From contig NZ_PUDR01000002.1 of the NCBI RefSeq assembly GCF_003012935.1, positions 395,745 through 459,744 on the forward strand: a stretch of 64,000 bases of DNA. The letters run 5' to 3'. Below are positions 57,421-64,000 of the stretch, in pieces. Numbering within the stretch: the first letter of the stretch is position 1; each line of letters begins with the position of its first letter. Both the position numbers and the translations under genes were made by a program. The DNA comes from Pannonibacter carbonis (lineage in GTDB: Bacteria > Pseudomonadota > Alphaproteobacteria > Rhizobiales > Stappiaceae). Under the pieces are notes generated by a model, which worked only from the letters and a program-made list of their open reading frames with translations, was not told the DNA's origin and ran no database searches.

Positions 57421-58324
57421 ACTCGCTCTCGTCGCCTGGCACGATGTCAAAGCGGCCGCGGCGCCAGTCTTCCTTGGCCTGCTCGATCCGCTCCTTTGAC
57501 GAGGAGACGAAGTTCCACCAGATGTAGCGCCGGCCATCCATCGGCGCGCCGCCCAGCAGCATGAACCGCGCCGGGCCGGCCGCCGTCGCCCGGATCTCCA
57601 GCCGGTCGCCCGGCTTGAACACCAGAAGCTGCGCCGGGCCAAAGGTCTGGCCAGCGATCTCGATCTCGCCGTCTACGGTGTATAGTGCCCGTTCCTCATG
57701 GCTGGCGTCGAGCGGGATGCGGCTACCTGCTTCCAGTGCAACATCGGCGTAGAACAACTCGCTCGCCGTGCGGGCCGGCGAGGTCTCGCCATAGAGGGAG
57801 CCCGCGATCAGCCGCACTGTAGCGCCCTGGTCGTTCAGGAGCGGCAGCCGGTCAGCGCCGTAATGGGCAAAGTCGGGCTCCGTTTCCTCCAGATGCGCGG
57901 GCAGGGCAACCCAGCTCTGGATGCCGAACAGGGTGCGTGGAGCCAGCTTGCGTTCGGCCCGTTCCCGCTCGGAGTGAACAATGCCGCGTCCGGCCGACAT
58001 CCAGTTCAGCTCGCCCGGCGTGATCAGCTGGTCGGACCCGAGGCTGTCGCGGTGATAGATCTCGCCGTCGAAGAGATAGGTGACGGTGGCAAGGCCGATG
58101 TGCGGATGCGGCCGGACATCAACGCCGCCGCCGACCAGCAGTTCTGCGGGGCCCATCTGGTCGAAAAAGATGAAGGGGCCGACCATGCGCCGCCGCGACG
58201 AGGGCAGGGCGCGGCGCACTTCAAAGCCGCCGAGATCCGACGTGCGCGGCATGATGATCGTGTCGATCGGATCACAGCTCGCCGCATCGCCAGGAATGGG
58301 ATCGGGTGCAGTCAGCCAGCTCAT
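57398..58324 (-). CDS. Pirin family protein
   Basis: 308 residues from ATG 58324 with GAGGAGAG upstream. Bicupin with the pirin metal site: [19 protein letters not shown], then a His/Glu in [19 protein letters not shown] (split as HRDSLGSDQ and ITPGELNWM) and [12 protein letters not shown]. Some pirins are quercetin dioxygenases, others redox or metabolic regulators; the role here is not known. Lies convergent with the DUF6030 gene. Confidence 0.93.
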   Translation of the reverse strand: MSWLTAPDPIPGDAASCDPIDTIIMPRTSDLGGFEVRRALPSSRRRMVGPFIFFDQMGPAELLVGGGVDVRPHPHIGLATVTYLFDGEIYHRDSLGSDQLITPGELNWMSAGRGIVHSERERAERKLAPRTLFGIQSWVALPAHLEETEPDFAHYGADRLPLLNDQGATVRLIAGSLYGETSPARTASELFYADVALEAGSRIPLDASHEERALYTVDGEIEIAGQTFGPAQLLVFKPGDRLEIRATAAGPARFMLLGGAPMDGRRYIWWNFVSSSKERIEQAKEDWRRGRFDIVPGDESEFIPLPAD

Positions 58325-58439
58325 TGTGTCTCTCCTCTCGAAGCGTCCATCGAGTGTCAATTTCACCTCCAAGGTGGCGCGCCTGAGCCTGACTGTCTAT
58401 TGAACAGTGTGTTTCCCATCGCATCCTCTGAGAGTTCCA

Positions 58440-59003
58440 ATGCAACGCGTGATGATCGTCGGTGGTCCCGGTTCAGGTAAAAGCACACTGGCCCGGGAGC
58501 TGGGAGAGCGGACCGGGCTGCCGGTGTTTCATATGGACCAGATCCATTGGCAACCGGGCTGGGTGGAACGCAGCAAGGAAGAGAAGGACCGCCTGAGCAG
58601 CGAGGTCCACCGGCAGGACCGCTGGATCTTCGAGGGCGGGCATTCGCGCACCTATCCCGAACGGATCGCCCGGGCCGACACCTTCATCTGGCTGGATGTG
58701 CCCGTGATCTTGCGCACAATTCGCGTGCTGCGGCGCAGCTGGGTCTATCGCGGCCAGAGCCGGCCGGACCTGCCGGAGAGCTGTCCGGAGCAGTTCAACG
58801 GCCGGACGGTCGAGTTCCTGAAGTTCATCTGGGACACGCGGCATTCGTCGCGGGCGAAGCTTCTCGAGGTGTGGCAATCGCCGCCAGTGCACCTGACCCT
58901 GCACCGCTTCACCCGCCTGAAGGAGGTCCGGCAGTTTCTGGCCTCGCTCGAAAAAGAACAGCGCGGACAGATGGTTATAGGAACATCGCCCGGTCGCGGG
59001 TGA
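58440..59003 (+). CDS. P-loop ATPase, adenylate-kinase/topology-modulation-like
   Basis: 187 residues from ATG 58440. Walker A IVGGPGSGKSTLARELG, then HMDQIHWQPGW and the DRWIFEGGHSRTYPERI stretch typical of the AAA_17/FlaR-like small nucleotide kinases often named topology modulation protein. Second helix ends with FIWLDVPV. Substrate unknown. The end overlaps the convergent LysR gene by 29 bases. Confidence 0.85.
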   Translation: MQRVMIVGGPGSGKSTLARELGERTGLPVFHMDQIHWQPGWVERSKEEKDRLSSEVHRQDRWIFEGGHSRTYPERIARADTFIWLDVPVILRTIRVLRRSWVYRGQSRPDLPESCPEQFNGRTVEFLKFIWDTRHSSRAKLLEVWQSPPVHLTLHRFTRLKEVRQFLASLEKEQRGQMVIGTSPGRG

Positions 59004-59856
59004 CGAGATCGCGCAGGAAATCCTGCACCGCCGCCACATGGCGCAGCGGCCGCGAGCTTTCGTGCGTCACCATCCAGTAGGCCCGGGTCAGCCGGATCTG
59101 CGGCAGGACCGGCACGAGGGTGGGGTCCTTGCGGGCAATGAAGGCATGCAGGATGCCGATGCCGGCCCCGGACCGCACCGCTTCGGTCTGGCCGAGCGCC
59201 GAGGCGATCTCGAACCGGGCCGACCAGTCGCGGACGATCTCGGCGCCATAATTGAGCGAGGGCGAATAGAGCAGGTCCTCGACATAGCCGACGAGATCAT
59301 GGTCGCGCAGCTCCGAGGTCTGGCCGGGGAGCCCGCGTCTTTCGACGTAAGCCCTTGAGGCATAAAGGCCGAGCGCATAGTCGACGAGCTTGGCCGCGAC
59401 CAGGCGCCCGGTGTCGGGCCGGTCGATTGTCACCGCGATGTCTGCCTCGCGCCGCGACAGGGAGAAGGAGCGCGGCACCGGCACCAGTTGGATCGTCAGG
59501 CCGGGATGGCGGGCGGTCAGTTCGCCGAGGCGCGGGGCGAGGAAGGCAACGCCGAAGCCGTCGGGCGCGCCGATGCGGACCGTGCCGGAGACGTCGATCT
59601 CCGTGTCGGTCAGGTCCGAGCGGGCGGCCTGGAACTCCGCTTCCATGCGTTCGGCCGACTGGAGAAAGCGTTCGCCGGCGACCGTCAGGCTGCAGCCGGT
59701 GGTGCCGCGTTCGACCAGAGGGGTCTTCAGCGCCTCTTCCAGCGCGGTCAGGCGGCGGGCGACGGTGGCGTGGTTGAGGCCGAGACGGCGCGCCGCGCCC
59801 AGGATCTGGCCGCTGCGGGCGATGGCGAGAAACACCCGAATGTCATCCCAATCCAC
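58975..59856 (-). CDS. LysR family transcriptional regulator
   Basis: 293 residues from a GTG at 59856 with GGAG upstream. Winged helix (1-60, DWDDIRVFLAIARSGQILGA then RLGLNHATVARRLTALE) and a ligand-binding domain (about 90-290). Divergent from mmsA, with a 194-base shared promoter region, so mmsA or its own gene is the expected target. The inducer may be a valine- or inositol-derived acid, by inference. Confidence 0.93.
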   Translation of the reverse strand: MDWDDIRVFLAIARSGQILGAARRLGLNHATVARRLTALEEALKTPLVERGTTGCSLTVAGERFLQSAERMEAEFQAARSDLTDTEIDVSGTVRIGAPDGFGVAFLAPRLGELTARHPGLTIQLVPVPRSFSLSRREADIAVTIDRPDTGRLVAAKLVDYALGLYASRAYVERRGLPGQTSELRDHDLVGYVEDLLYSPSLNYGAEIVRDWSARFEIASALGQTEAVRSGAGIGILHAFIARKDPTLVPVLPQIRLTRAYWMVTHESSRPLRHVAAVQDFLRDLVTRDRAMFL

Positions 59857-60050
59857 GACAAACTCCGGTCATTGCAGGACAATTTGCGACACAGCCGCGA
59901 TGCGGCGGCCTGTTCCGGTTTGCACTATAATTCACGCACAACGGATGCGGAAACTGCGCCGTTGTCTTTGCAAAAAGAAAGGCGCAAGACAAGACCCAGG
60001 CGAACAACGGGACCCAACTGAGGACCCGGCTCGCGCTCAGGAGGAAGCCC
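59857..60050. promoter_or_regulatory. Divergent promoter region of the LysR gene and mmsA
   Basis: 194 bases with no gene. A TATAAT at 59926-59931 reads toward mmsA, but no good -35 lies 17 bases upstream, which fits activator dependence. GCCGC-GAT-GCGGC (59894-59906) is a short palindrome that could be part of the LysR site. AGGAGGA precedes the mmsA start. Confidence 0.5.
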
Positions 60051-61550
60051 ATGAAGAAGATCGGACATTTCATCGGCGGCAAGCACGTCGAAGGCACGTC
60101 GGGCCGTTTTGCCGACGTCTACAACCCGGCCACCGGTGAAGTGCAGGCGCAGGTCGCGCTCGCAACCAAGGCCGAGATGCGCGCCGCCGTCGAGAACGCC
60201 GCCAGCGCCCAGCCGGCCTGGGCCGCCCAGAACCCGCAAAAGCGCGCCCGCGTGCTGATGAAGTTCGTCGACCTCCTGCACCGCGACATGGACAAGCTGG
60301 CCGAGGCCCTGTCCCGCGAGCATGGCAAGACCATTCCGGACGCCAAGGGCGACGTGATCCGCGGCCTGGAAGTGGCCGAGTTCTGCATCGGCGTGCCGCA
60401 CCTGATGAAGGGCGAGTTCACCGAAGGCGCCGGCCCGGGCATTGACATGTACTCCATGCGCCAGGCGCTGGGCGTCGTGGCCGGCATCACCCCGTTCAAC
60501 TTCCCGGCGATGATCCCGATGTGGAAGTTCTGCCCGGCCATCGCCGCCGGCAACGCCTTCATCCTGAAGCCGTCCGAGCGTGACCCGTCCGTGCCGATGA
60601 TGCTGGCCGAGCTGATGCTGGAAGCTGGCCTGCCGGCTGGTATCCTCAACGTCGTCAACGGCGACAAGGACAGCGTCGACGCCATCCTCGATGACGAGAT
60701 CATCCAGGCCGTCGGCTTCGTCGGTTCCACCGCCATCGCGCAGTATGTCTACTCGCGCGGTTGTGCAGCCGGCAAGCGCGTGCAGTGCTTCGGCGGTGCC
60801 AAGAACCACATGATCATCATGCCGGATGCCGACATGGACCAGGCCGTCGACGCCCTGATCGGCGCCGGTTACGGTGCGGCCGGCGAGCGCTGCATGGCGA
60901 TCTCGGTCGCCGTCCCGGTCGGCGAGGACACCGCCAACCGCCTGATCGAGAAGCTGGCCCCGCGCGTCGAGAGCCTGAAGATCGGACCTTACACCGCCGG
61001 CAATGACGTCGACTTCGGTCCGCTCGTGACCAAGGACGCCTACACCCGCGTCAAGGGCTTGGTCGACAAGGGTGTCGAGCAGGGCGCCAAGCTCGTGGTC
61101 GATGGCCGTAACTTCAAGATGCAGGGCTATGAGAACGGCTACTTCATCGGCGGCTGCCTGTTCGACAACGTCACCAAGGAGATGGACATCTACAAGACCG
61201 AAATCTTCGGTCCGGTCCTCTCGGTGGTGCGTGCCAAGACCTACGAGGAAGCCATCGACCTGCCGATGAGCCACGAGTATGGCAACGGCGCGGCGATCTT
61301 CACCCGTGACGGCGATGCCGCCCGCGACTTCTCGACCCGCATCAACATCGGCATGGTCGGCATCAACGTTCCGATCCCGGTTCCGCTCGCCTACCACACC
61401 TTCGGCGGCTGGAAGAAGTCCGGCTTCGGCGACCTGAACCAGCACGGCCCGGACGCCTTCAAGTTCTACACCCGCACCAAGACGGTCACCTCGCGCTGGC
61501 CGTCGGGCATCAAGAACGGCGCCGAATTCGTCATCCCGACGATGCGCTGA
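60051..61550 (+). CDS. mmsA: CoA-acylating methylmalonate-semialdehyde dehydrogenase
   Basis: 499 residues with AGGAGGA at ideal spacing. Typical start MKKIGHFIGGKHVEG, NAD-binding VVAGITPFNFPAMIPMWKF, FVGST, and the catalytic Cys281 in GAAGERCMAISVAV. It turns (methyl)malonate semialdehyde into propionyl- or acetyl-CoA, in valine and inositol breakdown. Codon use is strongly biased to C-ending codons, which points to high expression. A strong terminator follows at once. Regulated, by position, by the divergent LysR protein. Confidence 0.96.
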   Translation: MKKIGHFIGGKHVEGTSGRFADVYNPATGEVQAQVALATKAEMRAAVENAASAQPAWAAQNPQKRARVLMKFVDLLHRDMDKLAEALSREHGKTIPDAKGDVIRGLEVAEFCIGVPHLMKGEFTEGAGPGIDMYSMRQALGVVAGITPFNFPAMIPMWKFCPAIAAGNAFILKPSERDPSVPMMLAELMLEAGLPAGILNVVNGDKDSVDAILDDEIIQAVGFVGSTAIAQYVYSRGCAAGKRVQCFGGAKNHMIIMPDADMDQAVDALIGAGYGAAGERCMAISVAVPVGEDTANRLIEKLAPRVESLKIGPYTAGNDVDFGPLVTKDAYTRVKGLVDKGVEQGAKLVVDGRNFKMQGYENGYFIGGCLFDNVTKEMDIYKTEIFGPVLSVVRAKTYEEAIDLPMSHEYGNGAAIFTRDGDAARDFSTRINIGMVGINVPIPVPLAYHTFGGWKKSGFGDLNQHGPDAFKFYTRTKTVTSRWPSGIKNGAEFVIPTMR

Positions 61551-61569
61551 ACCCGTCTTCCAAGATGTG

Positions 61570-61606
61570 CAAAGGGCGGCCACTGGCCGCCCTTTGTTGG
61601 TTTTCG
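61570..61606 (+). terminator. Intrinsic terminator after mmsA
   Basis: A perfect 12-bp stem, CAAAGGGCGGCC / GGCCGCCCTTTG (61570-61581 with 61585-61596) with an ACT loop, followed by TTGGTTTT. Twenty bases after the mmsA stop. Confidence 0.9.
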
Positions 61607-61723
61607 CCTCGCGTTGGGGATCTCTGTCCACGCGGCGTCACTCCGGCCGAGCAGCGCGAGAGCCGGCCAACTCGCTTGCAGAGCCTCGCAACAGAGTTTT
61701 GCACAGCCCGCAAGCCAGGCCGA

Positions 61724-62194
61724 TCAGCCCGCCGTCTCGATCACCAGATGCGGCTGGCCGTTCGAGGTGCGCTGGGGGGAGGTGCCGTTCTCGTCCACCG
61801 TCGCCCGGATGCGGCGGCGGAAGGCGGAGAAGCTGTCGAAGGTGACCACGTCGACCGGTTCGTCGAAATGGATCTCCAGCTTGTAGCGTCCCGAATTGCC
61901 GAGGCTCGAAACGGCAAGGACCTCACCGGTAAAGGGCTGGCCGAGATAGTGCCCGCCGACCCTCGCCCCCACCTGCAGGAAGGCGCGATTGGTCGCCGGC
62001 CGCGGTGCGGATTGCGGCATGGCCGGGGTCCTCGCGGCAAGCGTGTTCCAGTCGCGCGCGCCATGAGCTTCGGCGATGAGTTCGAGGGCGCGCGAATGGG
62101 AAATGGGCGTGCCCTGGCTGGCCATGGCGCTGCGCAACCGCTTCGCCTGGGCCTTGTAGTCCCCGGTGGTTCCCGGGCCTGTCATGTCAGTCAT
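61724..62194 (-). CDS. Glyoxalase-superfamily-like protein (Glyoxalase_8 type N-terminal domain)
   Basis: 156 residues from the ATG at 62194, chosen because the family domain begins a few residues later; longer in-frame starts reach 62275. Residues about 10-55, with DYKAQAKRLRSAMASQG and HSRALELIAEAHGARDWNTL, match a short helical domain found at the start of many so-called glyoxalase superfamily proteins, some linked to toxin-antitoxin sets. The C-terminal part (about 70-156) is beta-rich with VGGHYLGQPFTGEVLAV. Function unknown; no partner gene adjoins it. Confidence 0.75.
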   Translation of the reverse strand: MTDMTGPGTTGDYKAQAKRLRSAMASQGTPISHSRALELIAEAHGARDWNTLAARTPAMPQSAPRPATNRAFLQVGARVGGHYLGQPFTGEVLAVSSLGNSGRYKLEIHFDEPVDVVTFDSFSAFRRRIRATVDENGTSPQRTSNGQPHLVIETAG

Positions 62195-62618
62195 CTTGAT
62201 TGCCTTCATCAGCATCAGCATGCGTGAAAGCCACGGGTACTCGCGTTGCCATGTGCGCATGCGCTGGTCAGGCATATGCTGTCACGAGGACTTCACCACG
62301 GGTCTCCCCTGCGAGCGGCCGGCGCCTCGAACCGAACGCAGATGTGGGCCGTGCGCCGGGGGATGTCAAGGGCGGGTGGTTCGGAGTTCGATCGGTGACG
62401 CAGTTGGAGAGACGCTGACACTCGAACCCAAACAGGATTCAATGCAACCACAAACCCGAGCCGCCTGAACGCACTTCAAAACGCGGCGTTGTCAGGTGAA
62501 TACCGTCTTTTTACATACAGAACACTCGCTCTGTGTAGTTAATGCATGGGCCCGACCTATTCATCAACGTAATTATTCACTTAATAAAACACGCGATGTT
62601 GGTGAAATTTGCTATCTC
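62195..62618. other. Gene-free stretch at the edge of the AT-rich island
   Basis: No gene is supported here. The first half (to about 62470) is GC-rich like the core; from about 62500 AT rises sharply, with runs such as TTTTTACATACAG and ACTTAATAAAAC. This looks like the junction of core chromosome and accessory DNA. No tRNA or clear attachment site is seen. Confidence 0.6.
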
Positions 62619-63239
62619 TCAGCTACGCGCGTCAAGAAGGAATGAAAACTTATCAAGACACCCTTCGTCTTGCGCATCGGAAAGAAACTGATCACATGCT
62701 TGATTCATGCGCTGGAAAATCCACTCATTGAAATCATAGTTGACTTCAAATATTTCCTTTGAACAATCAAAAAATCCAGAAACAATTTTACCGTCTTCAT
62801 CTAAAATGTCATGAAATTTTCGGTCCTTACCCTCATGCGACCTCCAGCTCAAACCTAGCACGAGACCTGCTGTCGGCGCATAGATTGGGAATTCATGACC
62901 AGACGGCACACTGATGTCGATCGGTATGTTGAAATAGTCGAGCAGGCTCTCAGGTGTTAGTCCAGATCTCACACCGGGCACATAGAATCTGCCGCCAAAC
63001 ACATTAAAACCATTTATTGATGAGTATATTTTACAGACCAGATCACGATCTGACCGCCAGGAGTAATTGTATATGTATTCAAAATTCGGCTCTTGGAGCG
63101 GAGAATTGACAGCTACCAGGTACTTGGGGCCCAGGTATATATTCTCGTTCCGAATGCAAACCCATCCTAATTTTGTTTCTTCGTAATCCCTGCGCCACGC
63201 ATTTCCTAGGCCACGCTTAACGCTACCAATAATATCCAT
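62619..63239 (-). CDS. AT-rich orphan hypothetical protein
   Basis: 206 residues from ATG 63239, with GAGGT seven bases upstream (GTG 63242 also possible). I do not recognise the family. Aromatic-rich and acidic, no signal peptide or membrane segment; features include WVCIRNENIYLGPKYLVAV, FEYIYNYSWRSD and VNYDFNEWIFQRMNQA. Codons are AT-rich, unlike any other gene in the window, so it was likely acquired by transfer. A lone effector, immunity or phage-type protein are all possible. Confidence 0.7.
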   Translation of the reverse strand: MDIIGSVKRGLGNAWRRDYEETKLGWVCIRNENIYLGPKYLVAVNSPLQEPNFEYIYNYSWRSDRDLVCKIYSSINGFNVFGGRFYVPGVRSGLTPESLLDYFNIPIDISVPSGHEFPIYAPTAGLVLGLSWRSHEGKDRKFHDILDEDGKIVSGFFDCSKEIFEVNYDFNEWIFQRMNQACDQFLSDAQDEGCLDKFSFLLDARS

Positions 63240-63276
63240 CACACATACCTCGACGACGCGACACCAAGTTTCCGAC

Positions 63277-63465
63277 TCATATCCAAGAGGATACGGCTGC
63301 CGCGAGGCAGAGGGACGACAGAAAGTTTCTGGCGTTGCGGTTAAAACGAGTAGCGATCTTGCGGAACTCGTTAAGCCTGCCGATCATCCTCTCTATGATG
63401 TTTCCATCCTTGTAAAGGCACGGCGAGAAACAGTTTTTCTGTTTGCGTGTCTTGCAAGTTACCCG
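63277..63465 (-). pseudogene. IS5-family transposase remnant (C-terminal end)
   Basis: On the minus strand the bases encode the C-terminal end of an IS5-type DDE transposase without a start: KNCFSPCLYKDGNIIERM, IGRLNEFRKIATRFNRNAR, NFLSSLCLAAAV, then a stop at 63277-63279. The catalytic Glu of the DDE set is in NIIERM. Everything upstream of about 63465 has lost similarity, so this is a decayed copy. It supports an accessory-island origin. Confidence 0.8.
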
Positions 63466-63763
63466 TTTTAAAGGGGCTTCAACGATGGCGCTGGATTACG
63501 TCAGTGCTCGATCTACTGCTTGAAGTTACAATCGCAAATTTATATAAGGATTTTTGCCAGAAGGATGGTCCTAACGATTTCAAGTGCTGTTTTCGTGCTG
63601 CGTTGATTGTGTTCCTTTAAGAATTTAAAGGGCGAAATTTGAGCCGGAAGTTATTCCAAAAAATGTTAGTTCGAGCGCGGTCTGATCAAGCAAGGACAGA
63701 TCAGTGCCATATTGTGCGCTGCGAAGTATACCCAGTTTTATCGTCAGACGAGTTATCCGAAAC
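63466..63763. other. AT-rich stretch without supported gene, between two IS traces
   Basis: 298 bases of AT-rich DNA. Short frames exist on both strands but show no family pattern or ribosome site. It may be decayed IS5 sequence. No terminal inverted repeat of the IS5 copy could be matched. Confidence 0.5.
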
Positions 63764-64000
63764 GTAAGCGATGTTGTATCCTCACCTTCCGCTCGGTTGT
63801 GAGCCATGCGATTGCGCAGTGATTGATGTCAGTGCGGGAGTTTGTCCATGGACGCTCCAATGGAGCTTCTCATAAATGGGGCGAGGCGGCGTCGCAATCG
63901 GCAATGGCCCGATGATGTGAAGGCGCGGATTGTCGCCGAGACACTGCGGCCGGGAGCGAGTGTAAGTGCAGTTGCGACGCGGCATGGGCTGAAGGCCAAC
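63764..64000 (+). mobile_element. IS66-family insertion sequence, left end
   Basis: The transposase accessory gene tnpA begins at 63848. An IS66-like terminal sequence GTAAGCG occurs at 63764-63770, the expected distance before tnpA, so this is the likely left end. The rest of the element (tnpB, tnpC, right end) lies beyond the window. The exact boundary needs the other end. Confidence 0.65.
63848..64000 (+). CDS. tnpA: IS66-family TnpA (OrfA), N-terminal part
   Basis: 51 residues from ATG 63848 to the window edge, starting MDAPMELLINGARRRRNRQW. The stretch WPDDVKARIVAETLRPGASV and VATRHGLKAN is the N-terminal helix-turn-helix of IS66 TnpA, a DNA-binding accessory protein for transposition. 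The 3' end is outside the window. Confidence 0.88.
   Translation, partial: MDAPMELLINGARRRRNRQWPDDVKARIVAETLRPGASVSAVATRHGLKAN

Noticed and set aside
59925..61631. A 568-residue minus-strand frame opposite mmsA, rich in His, Asp and Leu.
   Set aside because: Typical antisense shadow of a gene with strong C-ending codon bias; it contains the terminator and promoter regions and has no family pattern.
61607..61723. Searched the GC-rich stretch after mmsA for a tRNA or attachment site.
   Set aside because: No cloverleaf pairing, T-loop pattern or repeat was found.
63625..63807. A 60-residue minus-strand frame in the AT-rich island.
   Set aside because: No ribosome site or family likeness, and it crosses the likely IS66 left end.

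Overview
The window is GC-rich, densely coded alphaproteobacterial chromosome. Gene content and order point to the Hyphomicrobiales (Rhizobiales): a RcGTA-type gene transfer agent cluster, a FeuN/FeuP/FeuQ-like signalling set, a ccmI-ccmE-ccmF-ccmH block followed by degP, a two-component pair, glnE, a PleC-like kinase and pepN. The genus cannot be fixed from sequence reading alone.

Region 1 (1-14.5 kb) is the structural cluster of a gene transfer agent (GTA). It enters the window inside the portal gene and runs through prohead protease, capsid, head-tail connectors, tail tube, short tape measure, baseplate proteins, a cell-wall peptidase and the 1283-aa host-specificity protein. A DUF2793 protein, a T4-lysozyme-type endolysin and a small holin-like membrane protein follow, so lysis functions sit directly behind the tail genes. 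Most genes overlap by a few bases. Exceptions are two gaps filled by long inverted repeats and one antisense DUF465 gene between the tape measure and g12. No structural gene seen here is visibly broken.

Region 2 (14.5-24.9 kb) holds a VOC protein with a WYL regulator, a small exported protein followed by response regulator and kinase (FeuNPQ-like), a lipoprotein, a 478-aa protein I do not recognise, and the cytochrome c maturation genes ccmI, ccmE, ccmF and ccmH.

Region 3 (24.9-40.8 kb) holds a DUF2336 protein on the minus strand, DegP, a second two-component pair overlapping glnE, then on the minus strand a PleC-like kinase, aminopeptidase N and a methyltransferase, and on the plus strand a CaiB-type CoA-transferase.

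Region 4 (40.9-57.4 kb) centres on peptide-type uptake. A membrane adenylate cyclase is followed at once by a consensus CRP-type operator and then by a peptide ABC transporter operon ending in a methyltransferase gene. A second peptide ABC transporter with an M20 deacylase/peptidase lies on the minus strand, the two clusters meeting at a bidirectional terminator.

Region 5 (56.3-64 kb) holds a DUF6030-like membrane protein, a pirin, a P-loop ATPase, and a LysR regulator divergent from methylmalonate-semialdehyde dehydrogenase. From about 62.5 kb base composition turns AT-rich: an orphan gene, an IS5-type transposase remnant and the start of an IS66-type element mark an accessory island running off the window. 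No tRNA, rRNA or CRISPR array was seen.
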